In this document: piece by piece, positions 15,400 through 22,558 of the stretch | Position numbering within the stretch: the stretch's first letter is position 1 | Layout of the letters: each line of letters opens with the position of its first letter | Assembly: GCA_964516095.1 (NCBI GenBank) | Contig: CAZEYS010000018.1 | Coordinates: 1-25,699 of the forward strand | Origin: Hydrogenothermus sp964516095 | GTDB lineage: Bacteria > Aquificota > Aquificia > Aquificales > Hydrogenothermaceae | DNA length: 25,699 nucleotides | Reading direction: 5' to 3' | Made by a program: the position numbers and the translations under genes | Notes under the pieces: generated by a model | What the model saw: the letters and a program-made list of their open reading frames with translations, nothing else | Told to the model about the DNA's origin: nothing | The model's database searches: none

Positions 15400-16350
15400 A
15401 TGGATGGCAAAAATGCAGTTTATGAACACTTAAAAGATATATCATCTCAAATAGATAGTTCATTTACAGGTTTGTATAGAGAAGAAAATCCTGTGGTGTT
15501 TTACTCTACACTTTCCAAAGGTAAAGAAGAGGTTGTAAAAGAATTACTGGGACTTTTAGTAAGAAAGGCTATTATATCTACCAATGAAATTATAGATGGT
15601 TTTTCTCCGGAGTTTTTATTTGTTGAAGGAAAAAAGTTTGCTATATATATGCAAATTGTAGAAGATAACGTTGTTGTAGTATCTATAGTAGAATCCAAAC
15701 CTAATTTTTCACTGTTAAAGTTTGTACATGAAAAAAAAGCTACTAAGTTAAGAGAACTTTTACCTCAGATAGATACTGACATAGAAACTCAAGAAGAAAT
15801 CCAAAGTTCTGCTTTAGAGAATGAAGAAATCACAGAAGAAGAGCTGTTAAAAGACCTAGAAGTTAGAAATTTAAATGAAATTGAACAGCTGGAAAAAGTA
15901 TTTTCCGAACAACCGGATTTTGAAGAAATAACTACTGATTATAGCATACAAGAAGAAGAAAATACTGAAAAAATAGAAGAAGAAACCAGTAATGAGATAC
16001 AGAATAAAGAAATAGAGGAAGAAAAAACAGAAGAAACTTATGAGGAAATGCCATCTCTTGAGGAGATTTTAACAGAAGAGTTTCCAAGTACAGAAATAAA
16101 AACAGAAAAAGATGAGCTAATTTCAAATATTGATGATATACTAAATGATATACAAAAGTCCTTTATTAAGAAAATAGGACCATTTGGTAAATTACTGTTT
16201 AAGAAAATGGTAGAAAAGGTAGAAATCAAGGATAATCCAACCAAAAATAAAATCGACGAATTAATTGATTTACTTTCTAATGAGATACCTGTTGAAGAAA
16301 GGAAGAAGGAGTTTTTAAAAGACATGGAAAAGATTATAGGAGGACAATAA
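15400..16350 (+). CDS. Tripartite signalling protein with acidic linker (possible Roadblock-like N-domain)
   Basis: 316 residues in three parts. Residues 1-120 alternate helix and strand in an order reminiscent of Roadblock/longin folds (TGLYREENPVVFYST, then FVEGKKFAIYMQIVEDNVVV, then KPNFSLLKFV). Residues 125-240 are a low-complexity linker extremely rich in glutamate. Residues 240-316 form a helical C-terminal module (KKIGPFGKLLFKKMVEK, then KIDELIDLLSNEIPVEERKK). No firm family name can be given, and the Roadblock-like reading is inference. It sits between the HAMP protein and the Roadblock/LC7 protein (1-base gap), so it is probably a scaffold or regulator for the GTPase encoded two genes downstream of that. 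Confidence 0.8.
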   Translation: MDGKNAVYEHLKDISSQIDSSFTGLYREENPVVFYSTLSKGKEEVVKELLGLLVRKAIISTNEIIDGFSPEFLFVEGKKFAIYMQIVEDNVVVVSIVESKPNFSLLKFVHEKKATKLRELLPQIDTDIETQEEIQSSALENEEITEEELLKDLEVRNLNEIEQLEKVFSEQPDFEEITTDYSIQEEENTEKIEEETSNEIQNKEIEEEKTEETYEEMPSLEEILTEEFPSTEIKTEKDELISNIDDILNDIQKSFIKKIGPFGKLLFKKMVEKVEIKDNPTKNKIDELIDLLSNEIPVEERKKEFLKDMEKIIGGQ

Positions 16351-16351
16351 A

Positions 16352-16711
16352 ATGGCTGTTGATTTTGATAGTATTTTACAAGAATTAGTAAGAGATAGTG
16401 GAGCAGATGGAGCTATTCTTGTAAGCCCAGATGGTCTGGCTATTGCATCTGTACTACCTCCAGATATTGAAGAAGACAGAGTTGCTGCAATGGGTGCTGC
16501 TATTCTCTCACTTGGTGAAAGAGTTGCCTCAGAATTAGATAAAGGAGAACTTGAACAATTATATGTAAAGGGAAGCAAAGGTTATGTTATATTTACTGGT
16601 ATAAAAGATTTTGCAGTGCTTGGAGTACTTGCAAGACCAGAAATAAAGCTTGGATTACTACTTATGGAAATAAAAAAAGCAAGTAAAAAATTAGAGGATA
16701 TAATAGGCTAG
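16352..16711 (+). CDS. Roadblock/LC7-domain protein (MglB/CvnB-like)
   Basis: 119 residues forming one Roadblock/LC7 domain: N-terminal helix, SGADGAILVSPDGLAIAS (about 14-31), a central helix (DRVAAMGAAILSLGERVASE) and strands around EQLYVKGSKGYVIFTGI and FAVLGVLARPEIKLGLLL. Such proteins dimerise and act as regulators of small Ras-like GTPases; MglB is the GAP for MglA in Myxococcus and Thermus, and CvnB is the equivalent in conservons. A MglA-like GTPase is encoded two genes downstream, which strongly suggests that this is its partner. Start preceded by AGGAGG. Confidence 0.93.
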   Translation: MAVDFDSILQELVRDSGADGAILVSPDGLAIASVLPPDIEEDRVAAMGAAILSLGERVASELDKGELEQLYVKGSKGYVIFTGIKDFAVLGVLARPEIKLGLLLMEIKKASKKLEDIIG

Positions 16712-16715
16712 TAGT

Positions 16716-17411
16716 ATGGCACTTTCTGGAGACTTAAAGGCTTTTAACTTTGTAGACATATTCCAGATTTTAAAAAAAGATAAGAAAGACGGCATACTTG
16801 TAGTAGAAAGTGATGACGATAAAAAATTTGGAGTATATTTTAAAGAAGGAGATATAGTCTATATAAGACCTATAAAAAAAGTTTTTTATCTTTATTTAGA
16901 TATTGATTTTGCCTCAGTTTTAAGAAAAGAAGGTATAAAAGAGCAGGAACTTTATCAACATTTAGTCTCAAGACTTCCAATCTTACTTGCTGTTAAAGAA
17001 GGTAAATTTTCGTTTACTCCAGGTTTTATAAAATACACTCCTGAAATAAAACCTCTTATCCCTATTGAAAAACTGATAATGTTTTTGAGCCGGCAGCTCA
17101 CTCCTCTTGAGGTTGAAAGAAAAATTTCTGATGAAAAATTAGTCTTTGATAAGGCTGAAAACTGGGAAGAAATTGCAAAAAAGGCACATTTAACCGATAC
17201 AGAAAAGAAAATTTTATCTCTGATAGATGGTAAAAATACAGTAGAAGACATAAAAAATCAATTACAAATTGATGACCTTGTTTTAAAAAAAGCCCTTTAT
17301 GGAATGCTTGCAAGTGGCATAATAAAAAGGGCAAAAAGGAAAAGGAAGCTTGGCTTTAATCTGACTAAAGGTTTACTGAAAAAAATAATGAATGTAATAA
17401 AAGGATTATAA
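16716..17411 (+). CDS. PATAN/DUF4388-domain protein with C-terminal winged helix
   Basis: 231 residues. The N-terminal 110 residues match the PATAN (DUF4388) pattern: LSGDLKAFNFVDIFQILKK (3-21), a DGILVVES strand and GVYFKEGDIVYIRP (39-52). The C-terminal part (about 155-210) looks like a winged helix-turn-helix (LTDTEKKILSLIDGKNTVED, then LYGMLASGIIKR) ending in a strongly basic tail. PATAN domains are found in bacterial signalling proteins linked to response regulators and small GTPases. In conservons the comparable slot is held by the DUF742 (winged-helix) protein CvnC. It could sense GTPase state; whether the winged helix binds DNA is not known. Confidence 0.85.
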   Translation: MALSGDLKAFNFVDIFQILKKDKKDGILVVESDDDKKFGVYFKEGDIVYIRPIKKVFYLYLDIDFASVLRKEGIKEQELYQHLVSRLPILLAVKEGKFSFTPGFIKYTPEIKPLIPIEKLIMFLSRQLTPLEVERKISDEKLVFDKAENWEEIAKKAHLTDTEKKILSLIDGKNTVEDIKNQLQIDDLVLKKALYGMLASGIIKRAKRKRKLGFNLTKGLLKKIMNVIKGL

Positions 17412-17412
17412 A

Positions 17413-17946
17413 ATGGCAGAAAAACAGATAAAAATCGTTGTATCTGGGCCATATGCTGCAGGAAAAACACAGTTTATAAATACTGTAAGTGAGATTAAAA
17501 CTGTTCAAACTGAGGCCAAAACTACACGAACTGGTGAAAAAGAGAAAAAAAGTCATACCACAGTAGCTATGGATTTTGGGAAGATAAAAATAGATGACGA
17601 ACACGTTTTATATCTTTTTGGAACTCCGGGACAGTCAAGATTTGATTTTATGTGGGATATACTGGGAAAAGGTATGGTCGGACTTATAGTTCTTGTAGAT
17701 AGTACGGATCCAAATACGTTTCATGAAGCAAGAAAGATAATTAACTTTTTCGAATCAAGATACCCGGCTCCATTTATAGTAGGGTGTAATAAACAAGATT
17801 TAGAAGGTGCATGGTCACCAGAAGATATAAGAACGGCTTTAGACTTAGACGATGACGTGAAGGTTTTACCACTTGTTGCAACCAATAAAGAAAGTGTTAA
17901 AAATGTTTTACTTGAACTACTGGAAGAAATAGCCCACCACATATAA
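17413..17946 (+). CDS. Small Ras-like GTPase (MglA/CvnD-type)
   Basis: 177 residues. G1/P-loop GPYAAGKT (12-19), switch-I threonine in SHTTVAMDFG (T49 or T50), G3 as FGTPGQSRFDFMW (69-81) where the usual DxxG reads GTPGQ, and G4 NKQD (126-129). The VATNKES segment (155-161) is the likely G5. The small size and the TPGQ switch II place it with prokaryotic Ras-like GTPases such as MglA and CvnD. These are controlled by Roadblock proteins and act in cell polarity, motility or development. Last gene of the five-gene module; convergent with the amidohydrolase gene 4 bases away. Confidence 0.92.
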   Translation: MAEKQIKIVVSGPYAAGKTQFINTVSEIKTVQTEAKTTRTGEKEKKSHTTVAMDFGKIKIDDEHVLYLFGTPGQSRFDFMWDILGKGMVGLIVLVDSTDPNTFHEARKIINFFESRYPAPFIVGCNKQDLEGAWSPEDIRTALDLDDDVKVLPLVATNKESVKNVLLELLEEIAHHI

Positions 17947-17954
17947 TGGGCTAT
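17929..17954. terminator. Hairpin between convergent genes, possible bidirectional terminator
   Basis: ATAGCCCA (17929-17936) and TGGGCTAT (17947-17954) form a perfect 8-bp stem with a 10-base loop spanning the GTPase stop and the gap to the amidohydrolase stop. Neither strand has a strong U-tract (minus strand continues TTCTTCC), so efficiency is uncertain, but the location between two converging genes fits. Confidence 0.5.
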
Positions 17955-19270
17955 CCTCTGGCAGTTTCCAGTACTTTTTCCTTCCAATAGTTTGCCTTTT
18001 CTAAAAGCTCTTCTCTATTTTTAACAAGTACTTTTTTATTTAAAACTTTTATCTGTCCATTTATTATAACAGTATCCACATCTTTACCTGTTGATGAGTA
18101 GATAATCTGGGTATAAGGGTCAAAAAGAGGCTGTAAATGAGGCTCATCTATATCAATAAGAGTGATATCTGCATATTTTCCTATTTCAAGACTTCCAATT
18201 TTATCTTCTAACCTTATAGCTCTGGCTCCCTCTATTGTCGCCATTGCAAGTACTTGTCTTGCGTTTAATATTGTAGGGTCAAAATTTACACCTTTATGTA
18301 GTTTTGCTGCTGTTGATGCCTCTCCTATTATATCTAAATCATCATTGGAAGCTGTACCGTCTGTTCCCAGGCTTACACAGACGCCTTTATCTATCATTTT
18401 GTGTACCGGTGCGACTCCCGAAGCCAGTTTTAAATTACTTTCTGGACAGTGTGATATTTTTACACCTCTTTCAGCAAGTAGTTCTATCTCTTCATCAGTG
18501 GGATGAACCATATGAGCAGCCAGTACTCTATCATTTAGAACTCCTATACTGTCCAGATGTTTTACTGGTGTCCTACCATATTTTTCTTTTATCTGCTCAA
18601 CTTCAAATTTTGTTTCAGAAACATGAATATGGTATAAAACATCATATTTTTCTGCTAAATCCATAGCTGATTTTAATGTTTCCGGACTACATGTGTATGG
18701 AGCATGAGGACCTACTGCTGGATATACATACTCATCCTTTTTATATTTTTCAATAAACTCTTGAGTTTTTTTCAACCCTTCTTGTGGTGTTTTTGCACCT
18801 GGAGTAGGAAAGTCCAGTATACCTGTACATAAAACCCCACGCATACCTGCTTCTTTTATAGACTGGGCAACTGCATCTTCATAAAAGTACATATCTACAA
18901 ATGTGGTAATTCCATTTCTAAGCATTTCATACACAGCAATATCACTTCCATCTTTGACAAATTCATAGCTCACTAACTTTCCTTCTGCTGGCCAGATATA
19001 TTCTTCAAGCCACACTTTTAAAGGATTATCACTTCCATAACCTCGTAAAAGTGTCATTGCAGCATGTGTATGTGTGTTAATGAAACCGGGAATGGCTATT
19101 TTACCTTTTCCAGTTACTGTTTTTCCATAATACTCATTTTTTTTGTTTGTTCCTATATCTATAATTTTGCCGTCTTTTATAACAATATCTGCGTTTTCAA
19201 ACTGAGAAAACTTATTATCCATTGTAAGTATATAAGACACGTCAGTAATAATTAAATCTGCTTTTTTCAA
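17951..19270 (-). CDS. Amidohydrolase-family deaminase, probable aminofutalosine deaminase (MtaD-like)
   Basis: 439 residues from a TTG start with GAGGAG just upstream. Metal-dependent amidohydrolase of the cytosine deaminase/MtaD branch: HxH in NTHTHA (H67, H69), HIHVSE (H214, H216, E219), H253 and LGTDG (D304). Standard annotation would be 5-methylthioadenosine/S-adenosylhomocysteine deaminase. However, the gene follows mqnC by 14 bases in one operon, and relatives of this group deaminate 6-amino-6-deoxyfutalosine in menaquinone synthesis. The two arginines that, from memory, bind the SAH carboxylate in Thermotoga Tm0936 (R136, R148) appear as threonines here (around T149 and T161), arguing against SAH as main substrate. 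The specific substrate is inference. Confidence 0.9.
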   Translation of the reverse strand: MKKADLIITDVSYILTMDNKFSQFENADIVIKDGKIIDIGTNKKNEYYGKTVTGKGKIAIPGFINTHTHAAMTLLRGYGSDNPLKVWLEEYIWPAEGKLVSYEFVKDGSDIAVYEMLRNGITTFVDMYFYEDAVAQSIKEAGMRGVLCTGILDFPTPGAKTPQEGLKKTQEFIEKYKKDEYVYPAVGPHAPYTCSPETLKSAMDLAEKYDVLYHIHVSETKFEVEQIKEKYGRTPVKHLDSIGVLNDRVLAAHMVHPTDEEIELLAERGVKISHCPESNLKLASGVAPVHKMIDKGVCVSLGTDGTASNDDLDIIGEASTAAKLHKGVNFDPTILNARQVLAMATIEGARAIRLEDKIGSLEIGKYADITLIDIDEPHLQPLFDPYTQIIYSSTGKDVDTVIINGQIKVLNKKVLVKNREELLEKANYWKEKVLETARG

Positions 19271-19284
19271 GTCACATCTCCTCT

Positions 19285-20385
19285 TCAGTCAAAGTATCTG
19301 ATAATATTATAATACGTATCTCTTTGAGCAGGTCTAAAACCAGCTTCTTTTATAATAGATGCCATCTTCTCAGGTTTTGGATAAGAGACTTTTAATCCTG
19401 TAGAGGTTACAACATTTTCTTCTATCATTGTACTACCAAGGTCATTTGCTCCAAAATGAAGTCCAACTGGTCCAACCTTCATTGTCTGGGTTACATGTGA
19501 GGTTTGAATATTTTCAAAGTTATCCAAAAATATACGAGCAACTGCAAGAACCTTTAAATACCATACTGAAGTTGCAGGCTCTAAAAAGTCAAGTTTGGTT
19601 CCTCCCTTTTGAAATGTCCATGGTATAAATGCTGTAAAGTAACCTTTACTATTTTTTAATGAATAATCCTGGAGAGTTCTAATATTAGATAAATGCTCTA
19701 TTATATGTTTTGGTTTTTCTACATGTCCAAACATCATCGTAGCAGTTGATTTCATTCCAAGTTCATGGGCAGTTTTATGTATTTCAAGCCACTGCTGAGT
19801 TGTTGTTTTATTGGAAGAAATCAAAACCCTTACTTCATCAGATAGTATTTCAGCTCCTCCACCAGGTAAACTATCAAGACCTGCATCTTTTAGTATCTGC
19901 AGGACTTCTCGATAATCCATTTTCTCAAGTTTAGCAATATAGTTTATCTCAGTAGCTGAAAGACTATGTATTTGAATATCTGGAAATCTCTCTTTAATAC
20001 CTTTAAACAGTTGAACATAAAAATCAAGTCTCAAGTCAGGATTTAATCCTCCTTGCATTAAAAGGGTCGTTCCTCCCCATTCAACTAACTCTTCTACCTT
20101 CTTGTATATTTCAGAAAAGTCAAGAACATAGGCATCATAATCAGATTTTTTTCTTTGAAAAGCACAGAATTTACATCCGGCTACACATACATTTGTGTAA
20201 TTTACGTTTCTATCTACAACAAAAGTTACGACATTATCAGGATGTTTACTCTCGCGAATTTTATTTGCTATAGTTCCAAGGGTGAGTAAATCTGCATTTT
20301 CTAAAAGGAATAAACCTTCCTCTTCAGATATTCTGATTCCTTCCAGTGCTTTATGTAATATTTCTTCCTCTTGTAATGTCATCAT
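19285..20385 (-). CDS. mqnC: Cyclic dehypoxanthinyl futalosine synthase (radical SAM, MqnC)
   Basis: 366 residues. Radical SAM cluster motif CVAGCKFC (C67, C71, C74), followed by the MqnC-type blocks LLMQGGLNPDLRLDFYVQLF, IHSLSATEI, LPGGGAEIL and, near the C-terminus, SHVTQTMKVGPVGLHFGAND with EENVV. MqnC cyclises dehypoxanthine futalosine in the futalosine route to menaquinone. The FGAND/EENVV region and the GGLNPD motif distinguish it from the sister enzyme MqnE, although a mix-up cannot be fully excluded by eye. Menaquinone would serve anaerobic or microaerobic respiration. First gene of a two-gene operon with the amidohydrolase. Confidence 0.92.
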   Translation of the reverse strand: MMTLQEEEILHKALEGIRISEEEGLFLLENADLLTLGTIANKIRESKHPDNVVTFVVDRNVNYTNVCVAGCKFCAFQRKKSDYDAYVLDFSEIYKKVEELVEWGGTTLLMQGGLNPDLRLDFYVQLFKGIKERFPDIQIHSLSATEINYIAKLEKMDYREVLQILKDAGLDSLPGGGAEILSDEVRVLISSNKTTTQQWLEIHKTAHELGMKSTATMMFGHVEKPKHIIEHLSNIRTLQDYSLKNSKGYFTAFIPWTFQKGGTKLDFLEPATSVWYLKVLAVARIFLDNFENIQTSHVTQTMKVGPVGLHFGANDLGSTMIEENVVTSTGLKVSYPKPEKMASIIKEAGFRPAQRDTYYNIIRYFD

Positions 20386-20416
20386 ATGAACCTCTTTATT
20401 AAATAACTGCTTTTAA

Positions 20417-20422
20417 ATTATA
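20417..20422 (-). promoter_or_regulatory. Candidate -10 element of mqnC
   Basis: A perfect TATAAT on the minus strand about 30 bases upstream of the mqnC ATG, within an otherwise non-coding 165-base divergent region. No good -35 is visible at 16-18 bases, so only the -10 is proposed. Confidence 0.4.
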
Positions 20423-20481
20423 CCTTCTTATCTTCTGATTTGATATATATTTGGAATTTTATATTATTATTATAAAAATCA

Positions 20482-20510
20482 TTGACAAAAGCATTATAAA
20501 GAAATATATT
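20482..20510 (+). promoter_or_regulatory. Near-consensus sigma-70 promoter of the prefoldin locus
   Basis: TTGACA (20482-20487, perfect) and TATATT (20505-20510, 5 of 6) are separated by exactly 17 bases. The 25 bases upstream are almost pure A/T, like an UP element. The expected start near 20517 leaves a leader of about 34 bases with an AAGGAG site (20538-20543) before the ATG at 20551. This is the best promoter in the window and suggests high expression of the locus. Confidence 0.75.
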
Positions 20511-20550
20511 ATAAATGTAATTAATATTAATAATAAAAAGGAGCGGGAAA

Positions 20551-21243
20551 ATGAATCTTCAAGAACTCAGAGAAATACAAGTTTTGAATACGCTTGTGTT
20601 TGAAACCCTTGGACAGCCAGAAAAAGAGAGAGAATTTAAACTGAAAGCCCTTAAAAGATGGGGATTTGACCTTATATTTGGGAAGAAAAATGGGCAAATG
20701 ACATACTGGACAGCAGAGGCAAACAAAAAAGACAAAGGGGACATTTACGAAGAGGATGACATAAAATACGAAGTTGAAGAAATCATTCATGAACTTCCAA
20801 AAAACAAAAAAATATTTGCTCATATTGAAATGTTTGAAGGTAAAGCCTATCTCATTGGAGAATTAAGGGAAGGAGAAGAAAACATAGAAATCTTAAGAGT
20901 ACCAGCAGGTGTGGTTTTACTTGCATACTTTAAAAAGCATAAGCTTCATCACCTAATAGAAGCGATTAGAAATGTAGGAACAGCGACAGAGCTTGTAAAA
21001 CAAAGAGGACAGGAAGGAAAACCTGTTCCATTTGAAAAATTACCAAACGTAGCAAGAAGATTTTTAAGAGGGGCAAAAGATGTTGAGGAAGACGCAGGAT
21101 TTGGAAGGGTAGCTCTATCCTACTGGGGAGAAAACAAAGATGGGGATGCAAGATTTAGAGTGTCATGGTTACTGCCAACAATAGCATTATTTGACATTAA
21201 CATTGCAGAAAAGGCAGATAAATTACTGGCAGCCTTTAAATAA
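20551..21243 (+). CDS. Uncharacterised 230-residue cytoplasmic protein, first gene of prefoldin locus
   Basis: No family recognised. The product is soluble and highly charged, with no signal peptide or membrane span. Residues 1-85 are mixed helix and strand (WGFDLIFGKKNGQMTYWTAE around 37-56), 88-118 form strands (IFAHIEMFEGKAYLIGEL), and 119-175 are helical with several histidines (HKLHHLIEAIR). The C-terminus (185-230) again has strands (FGRVALSYWGE, RFRVSWLLPTIALFDI). It is directly downstream of the strongest promoter in the window, with a good AAGGAG site, and 18 bases before the RAMP-like gene, so the two products may act together. Codon use is similar to the neighbours. Confidence 0.88.
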   Translation: MNLQELREIQVLNTLVFETLGQPEKEREFKLKALKRWGFDLIFGKKNGQMTYWTAEANKKDKGDIYEEDDIKYEVEEIIHELPKNKKIFAHIEMFEGKAYLIGELREGEENIEILRVPAGVVLLAYFKKHKLHHLIEAIRNVGTATELVKQRGQEGKPVPFEKLPNVARRFLRGAKDVEEDAGFGRVALSYWGENKDGDARFRVSWLLPTIALFDINIAEKADKLLAAFK

Positions 21244-21261
21244 GGAGGAGGTGGAAAGGGG

Positions 21262-21987
21262 ATGCACCTGCTAACATGGACACCTATCGTATTTGGTAGA
21301 AATGGTTTTCCCAGAGATGAAAAGGGAATGCCTTTTCTACCCTCAAATGTAATAAAGGAAGCTATTACAAATGCTGTGATCTTTTATTACATAAAAAAAG
21401 ATAAAGAAATAGAAAATAAAGTAAAAGCTTACCTTTTGAAAGGAAATCTGAATATAAACGATATTGTAAAAGACGTAAAAAATATAGTACTTGAAAAATA
21501 CAACATTCTAAAAGAGCTGGAAATACAGGAAAAGATACCTTTACCTCAGGAAAATATAAAAGAAGAGTATATTGAGATTTTCGACCTGAAAAAATGGATA
21601 GATATAAAAGGGTTTAAGACAGAAATATTTAAAGGAATAGTAGAAGTAGAAATAAAATCTCCTAATATTGAAAAAATAAAAGCCGCAGCACATTCTTATG
21701 CTGAAGCCCTTGCAAAAATGGAACACTCAATGCTAAAAGACCATCCTCTGGCGTCAGAGTTCTATGAGCCTTTGATAAATGAAATAAAAACCTGGGAAAT
21801 ACCATTACGGGCTGGAATGTGGACAGAAGTAAAATTTGGAGGGAATTTACTATTTTTCTGGAAAATAAAAGAAGTTAGAGAAAAAATTATGAAAGATTTA
21901 AAAATAGATATAAGACCAAGATATGTTTTATATCTACCAAGAGAAAATCAAACAACTGGATGGATTGAACTGAAAAATAAAATTTAA
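21262..21987 (+). CDS. RAMP-superfamily-like (Csm5-like) protein, no CRISPR context
   Basis: 241 residues. The N-terminus LLTWTPIVFGRN and GMPFLPSNVIKEAITNAVIF (22-41) follows the pattern of RAMP proteins of type III CRISPR complexes (L-x-TP-x-x-x-G, then G-x-P-aliphatic-P-x-S-x-I-K-x-x-x-R/T). The usual glycine after the lysine is a glutamate (K32-E33). Near the C-terminus PLRAGMWTEVKFGG (181-194) and RPRYVLYL followed by TTGWIEL (231-237) recall the glycine-rich end of Csm5. At 241 residues it is smaller than Csm5, and no cas gene or repeat array is present. This is motif-level similarity judged by eye, not a search result. Strong GGAGGAGGT ribosome-binding site. Placed between an unknown gene and a prefoldin gene. 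Confidence 0.85.
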   Translation: MHLLTWTPIVFGRNGFPRDEKGMPFLPSNVIKEAITNAVIFYYIKKDKEIENKVKAYLLKGNLNINDIVKDVKNIVLEKYNILKELEIQEKIPLPQENIKEEYIEIFDLKKWIDIKGFKTEIFKGIVEVEIKSPNIEKIKAAAHSYAEALAKMEHSMLKDHPLASEFYEPLINEIKTWEIPLRAGMWTEVKFGGNLLFFWKIKEVREKIMKDLKIDIRPRYVLYLPRENQTTGWIELKNKI

Positions 21988-21995
21988 AATCTCAT

Positions 21996-22004
21996 AAAGG
22001 AGGT
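21996..22004 (+). promoter_or_regulatory. Full-length Shine-Dalgarno of the prefoldin-alpha-like gene
   Basis: AAAGGAGGT matches the complete anti-SD complement, 7 bases before the ATG at 22012. It is the strongest ribosome-binding site in the locus and suggests high translation of this subunit. Confidence 0.7.
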
Positions 22005-22011
22005 AAGTACC

Positions 22012-22446
22012 ATGGCAGAAAAAAAAGAAAACAAAAAACTAACTCTTGAGGAGTTAAACAAAGAGTTGAGAGGTTACATTGCTCAAATTGAAGCTCTAAG
22101 AGCAGAAATTTCTGCAATCGATACTGCAATTGCAGATTTAAGATCTGTAATTAAAACTATCAACAACCTCAAGGATTTAGGAAAAGGCAAAAACATCCTA
22201 ATTCCTATTAGCTCAATTGCTCAAATTGAAGCTAAAATCGAAAACCCTGACAAAGTGGTTGTAAGTGTTGGAAATGGAATATCTGCCGAACTTACAACAG
22301 AAGAAGCTCTAACTCAAATAGCTAAAGAAATAGCTGCTTTACAAGCTTTAAGAAGAGCACTTGAAGAAGCTATTGTAGAAGCTTATAACAAAACAGAAGA
22401 GCTTTTATCAAAAACTAAAGACCTCGGTGCTCAAGAAGGAAAGTAA
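22012..22446 (+). CDS. Prefoldin alpha-like chaperone subunit
   Basis: 144 residues, the usual length of archaeal prefoldin alpha. Two long amphipathic helices (about 10-56 and 96-136), each suited to a coiled coil, flank a beta-hairpin segment with the family signature: KNILIPISSIAQIEAKIENP (60-79) and DKVVVSVGNGISAEL (80-94). Prefoldin is a hexamer of two alpha and four beta subunits that captures unfolded proteins in the cytosol and passes them to a chaperonin. It is typical of archaea and eukaryotes and unusual in bacteria. The ATG follows a full AAAGGAGGT site. A strong terminator lies directly downstream, before the beta-like gene. Transfer from archaea is plausible but not shown by the sequence alone. 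Confidence 0.88.
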   Translation: MAEKKENKKLTLEELNKELRGYIAQIEALRAEISAIDTAIADLRSVIKTINNLKDLGKGKNILIPISSIAQIEAKIENPDKVVVSVGNGISAELTTEEALTQIAKEIAALQALRRALEEAIVEAYNKTEELLSKTKDLGAQEGK

Positions 22447-22479
22447 AACAACCAGGTAGAAAGCTAATAAAGGTTTATA

Positions 22480-22524
22480 AGAAAGGAGGGGTTTTCTCCT
22501 TTCTCTTTTTTTTCTTTTTTTTAT
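22480..22524 (+). terminator. Strong intrinsic terminator inside the prefoldin locus
   Basis: AGAAAGGAG (22480-22488) pairs perfectly with CTCCTTTCT (22496-22504), 9 bp with a 7-base loop, followed by C, eight T, C and a further T run. It stands between the alpha-like gene and the beta-like gene on the same strand. The 35 bases between its T-tract and the next ATG are too short for an evident second promoter, so the downstream genes probably depend on read-through. Confidence 0.85.
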
Positions 22525-22558
22525 TTAAAACAAAAAAAACATAAATGGAGGAATAAAA

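Noticed and set aside
15932..16325. Overlapping minus-strand open frames opposite the acidic-linker gene.
   Set aside because: They are reverse-complement shadows of glutamate codons (giving Leu/Phe/Ser-rich products), without ribosome-binding sites.
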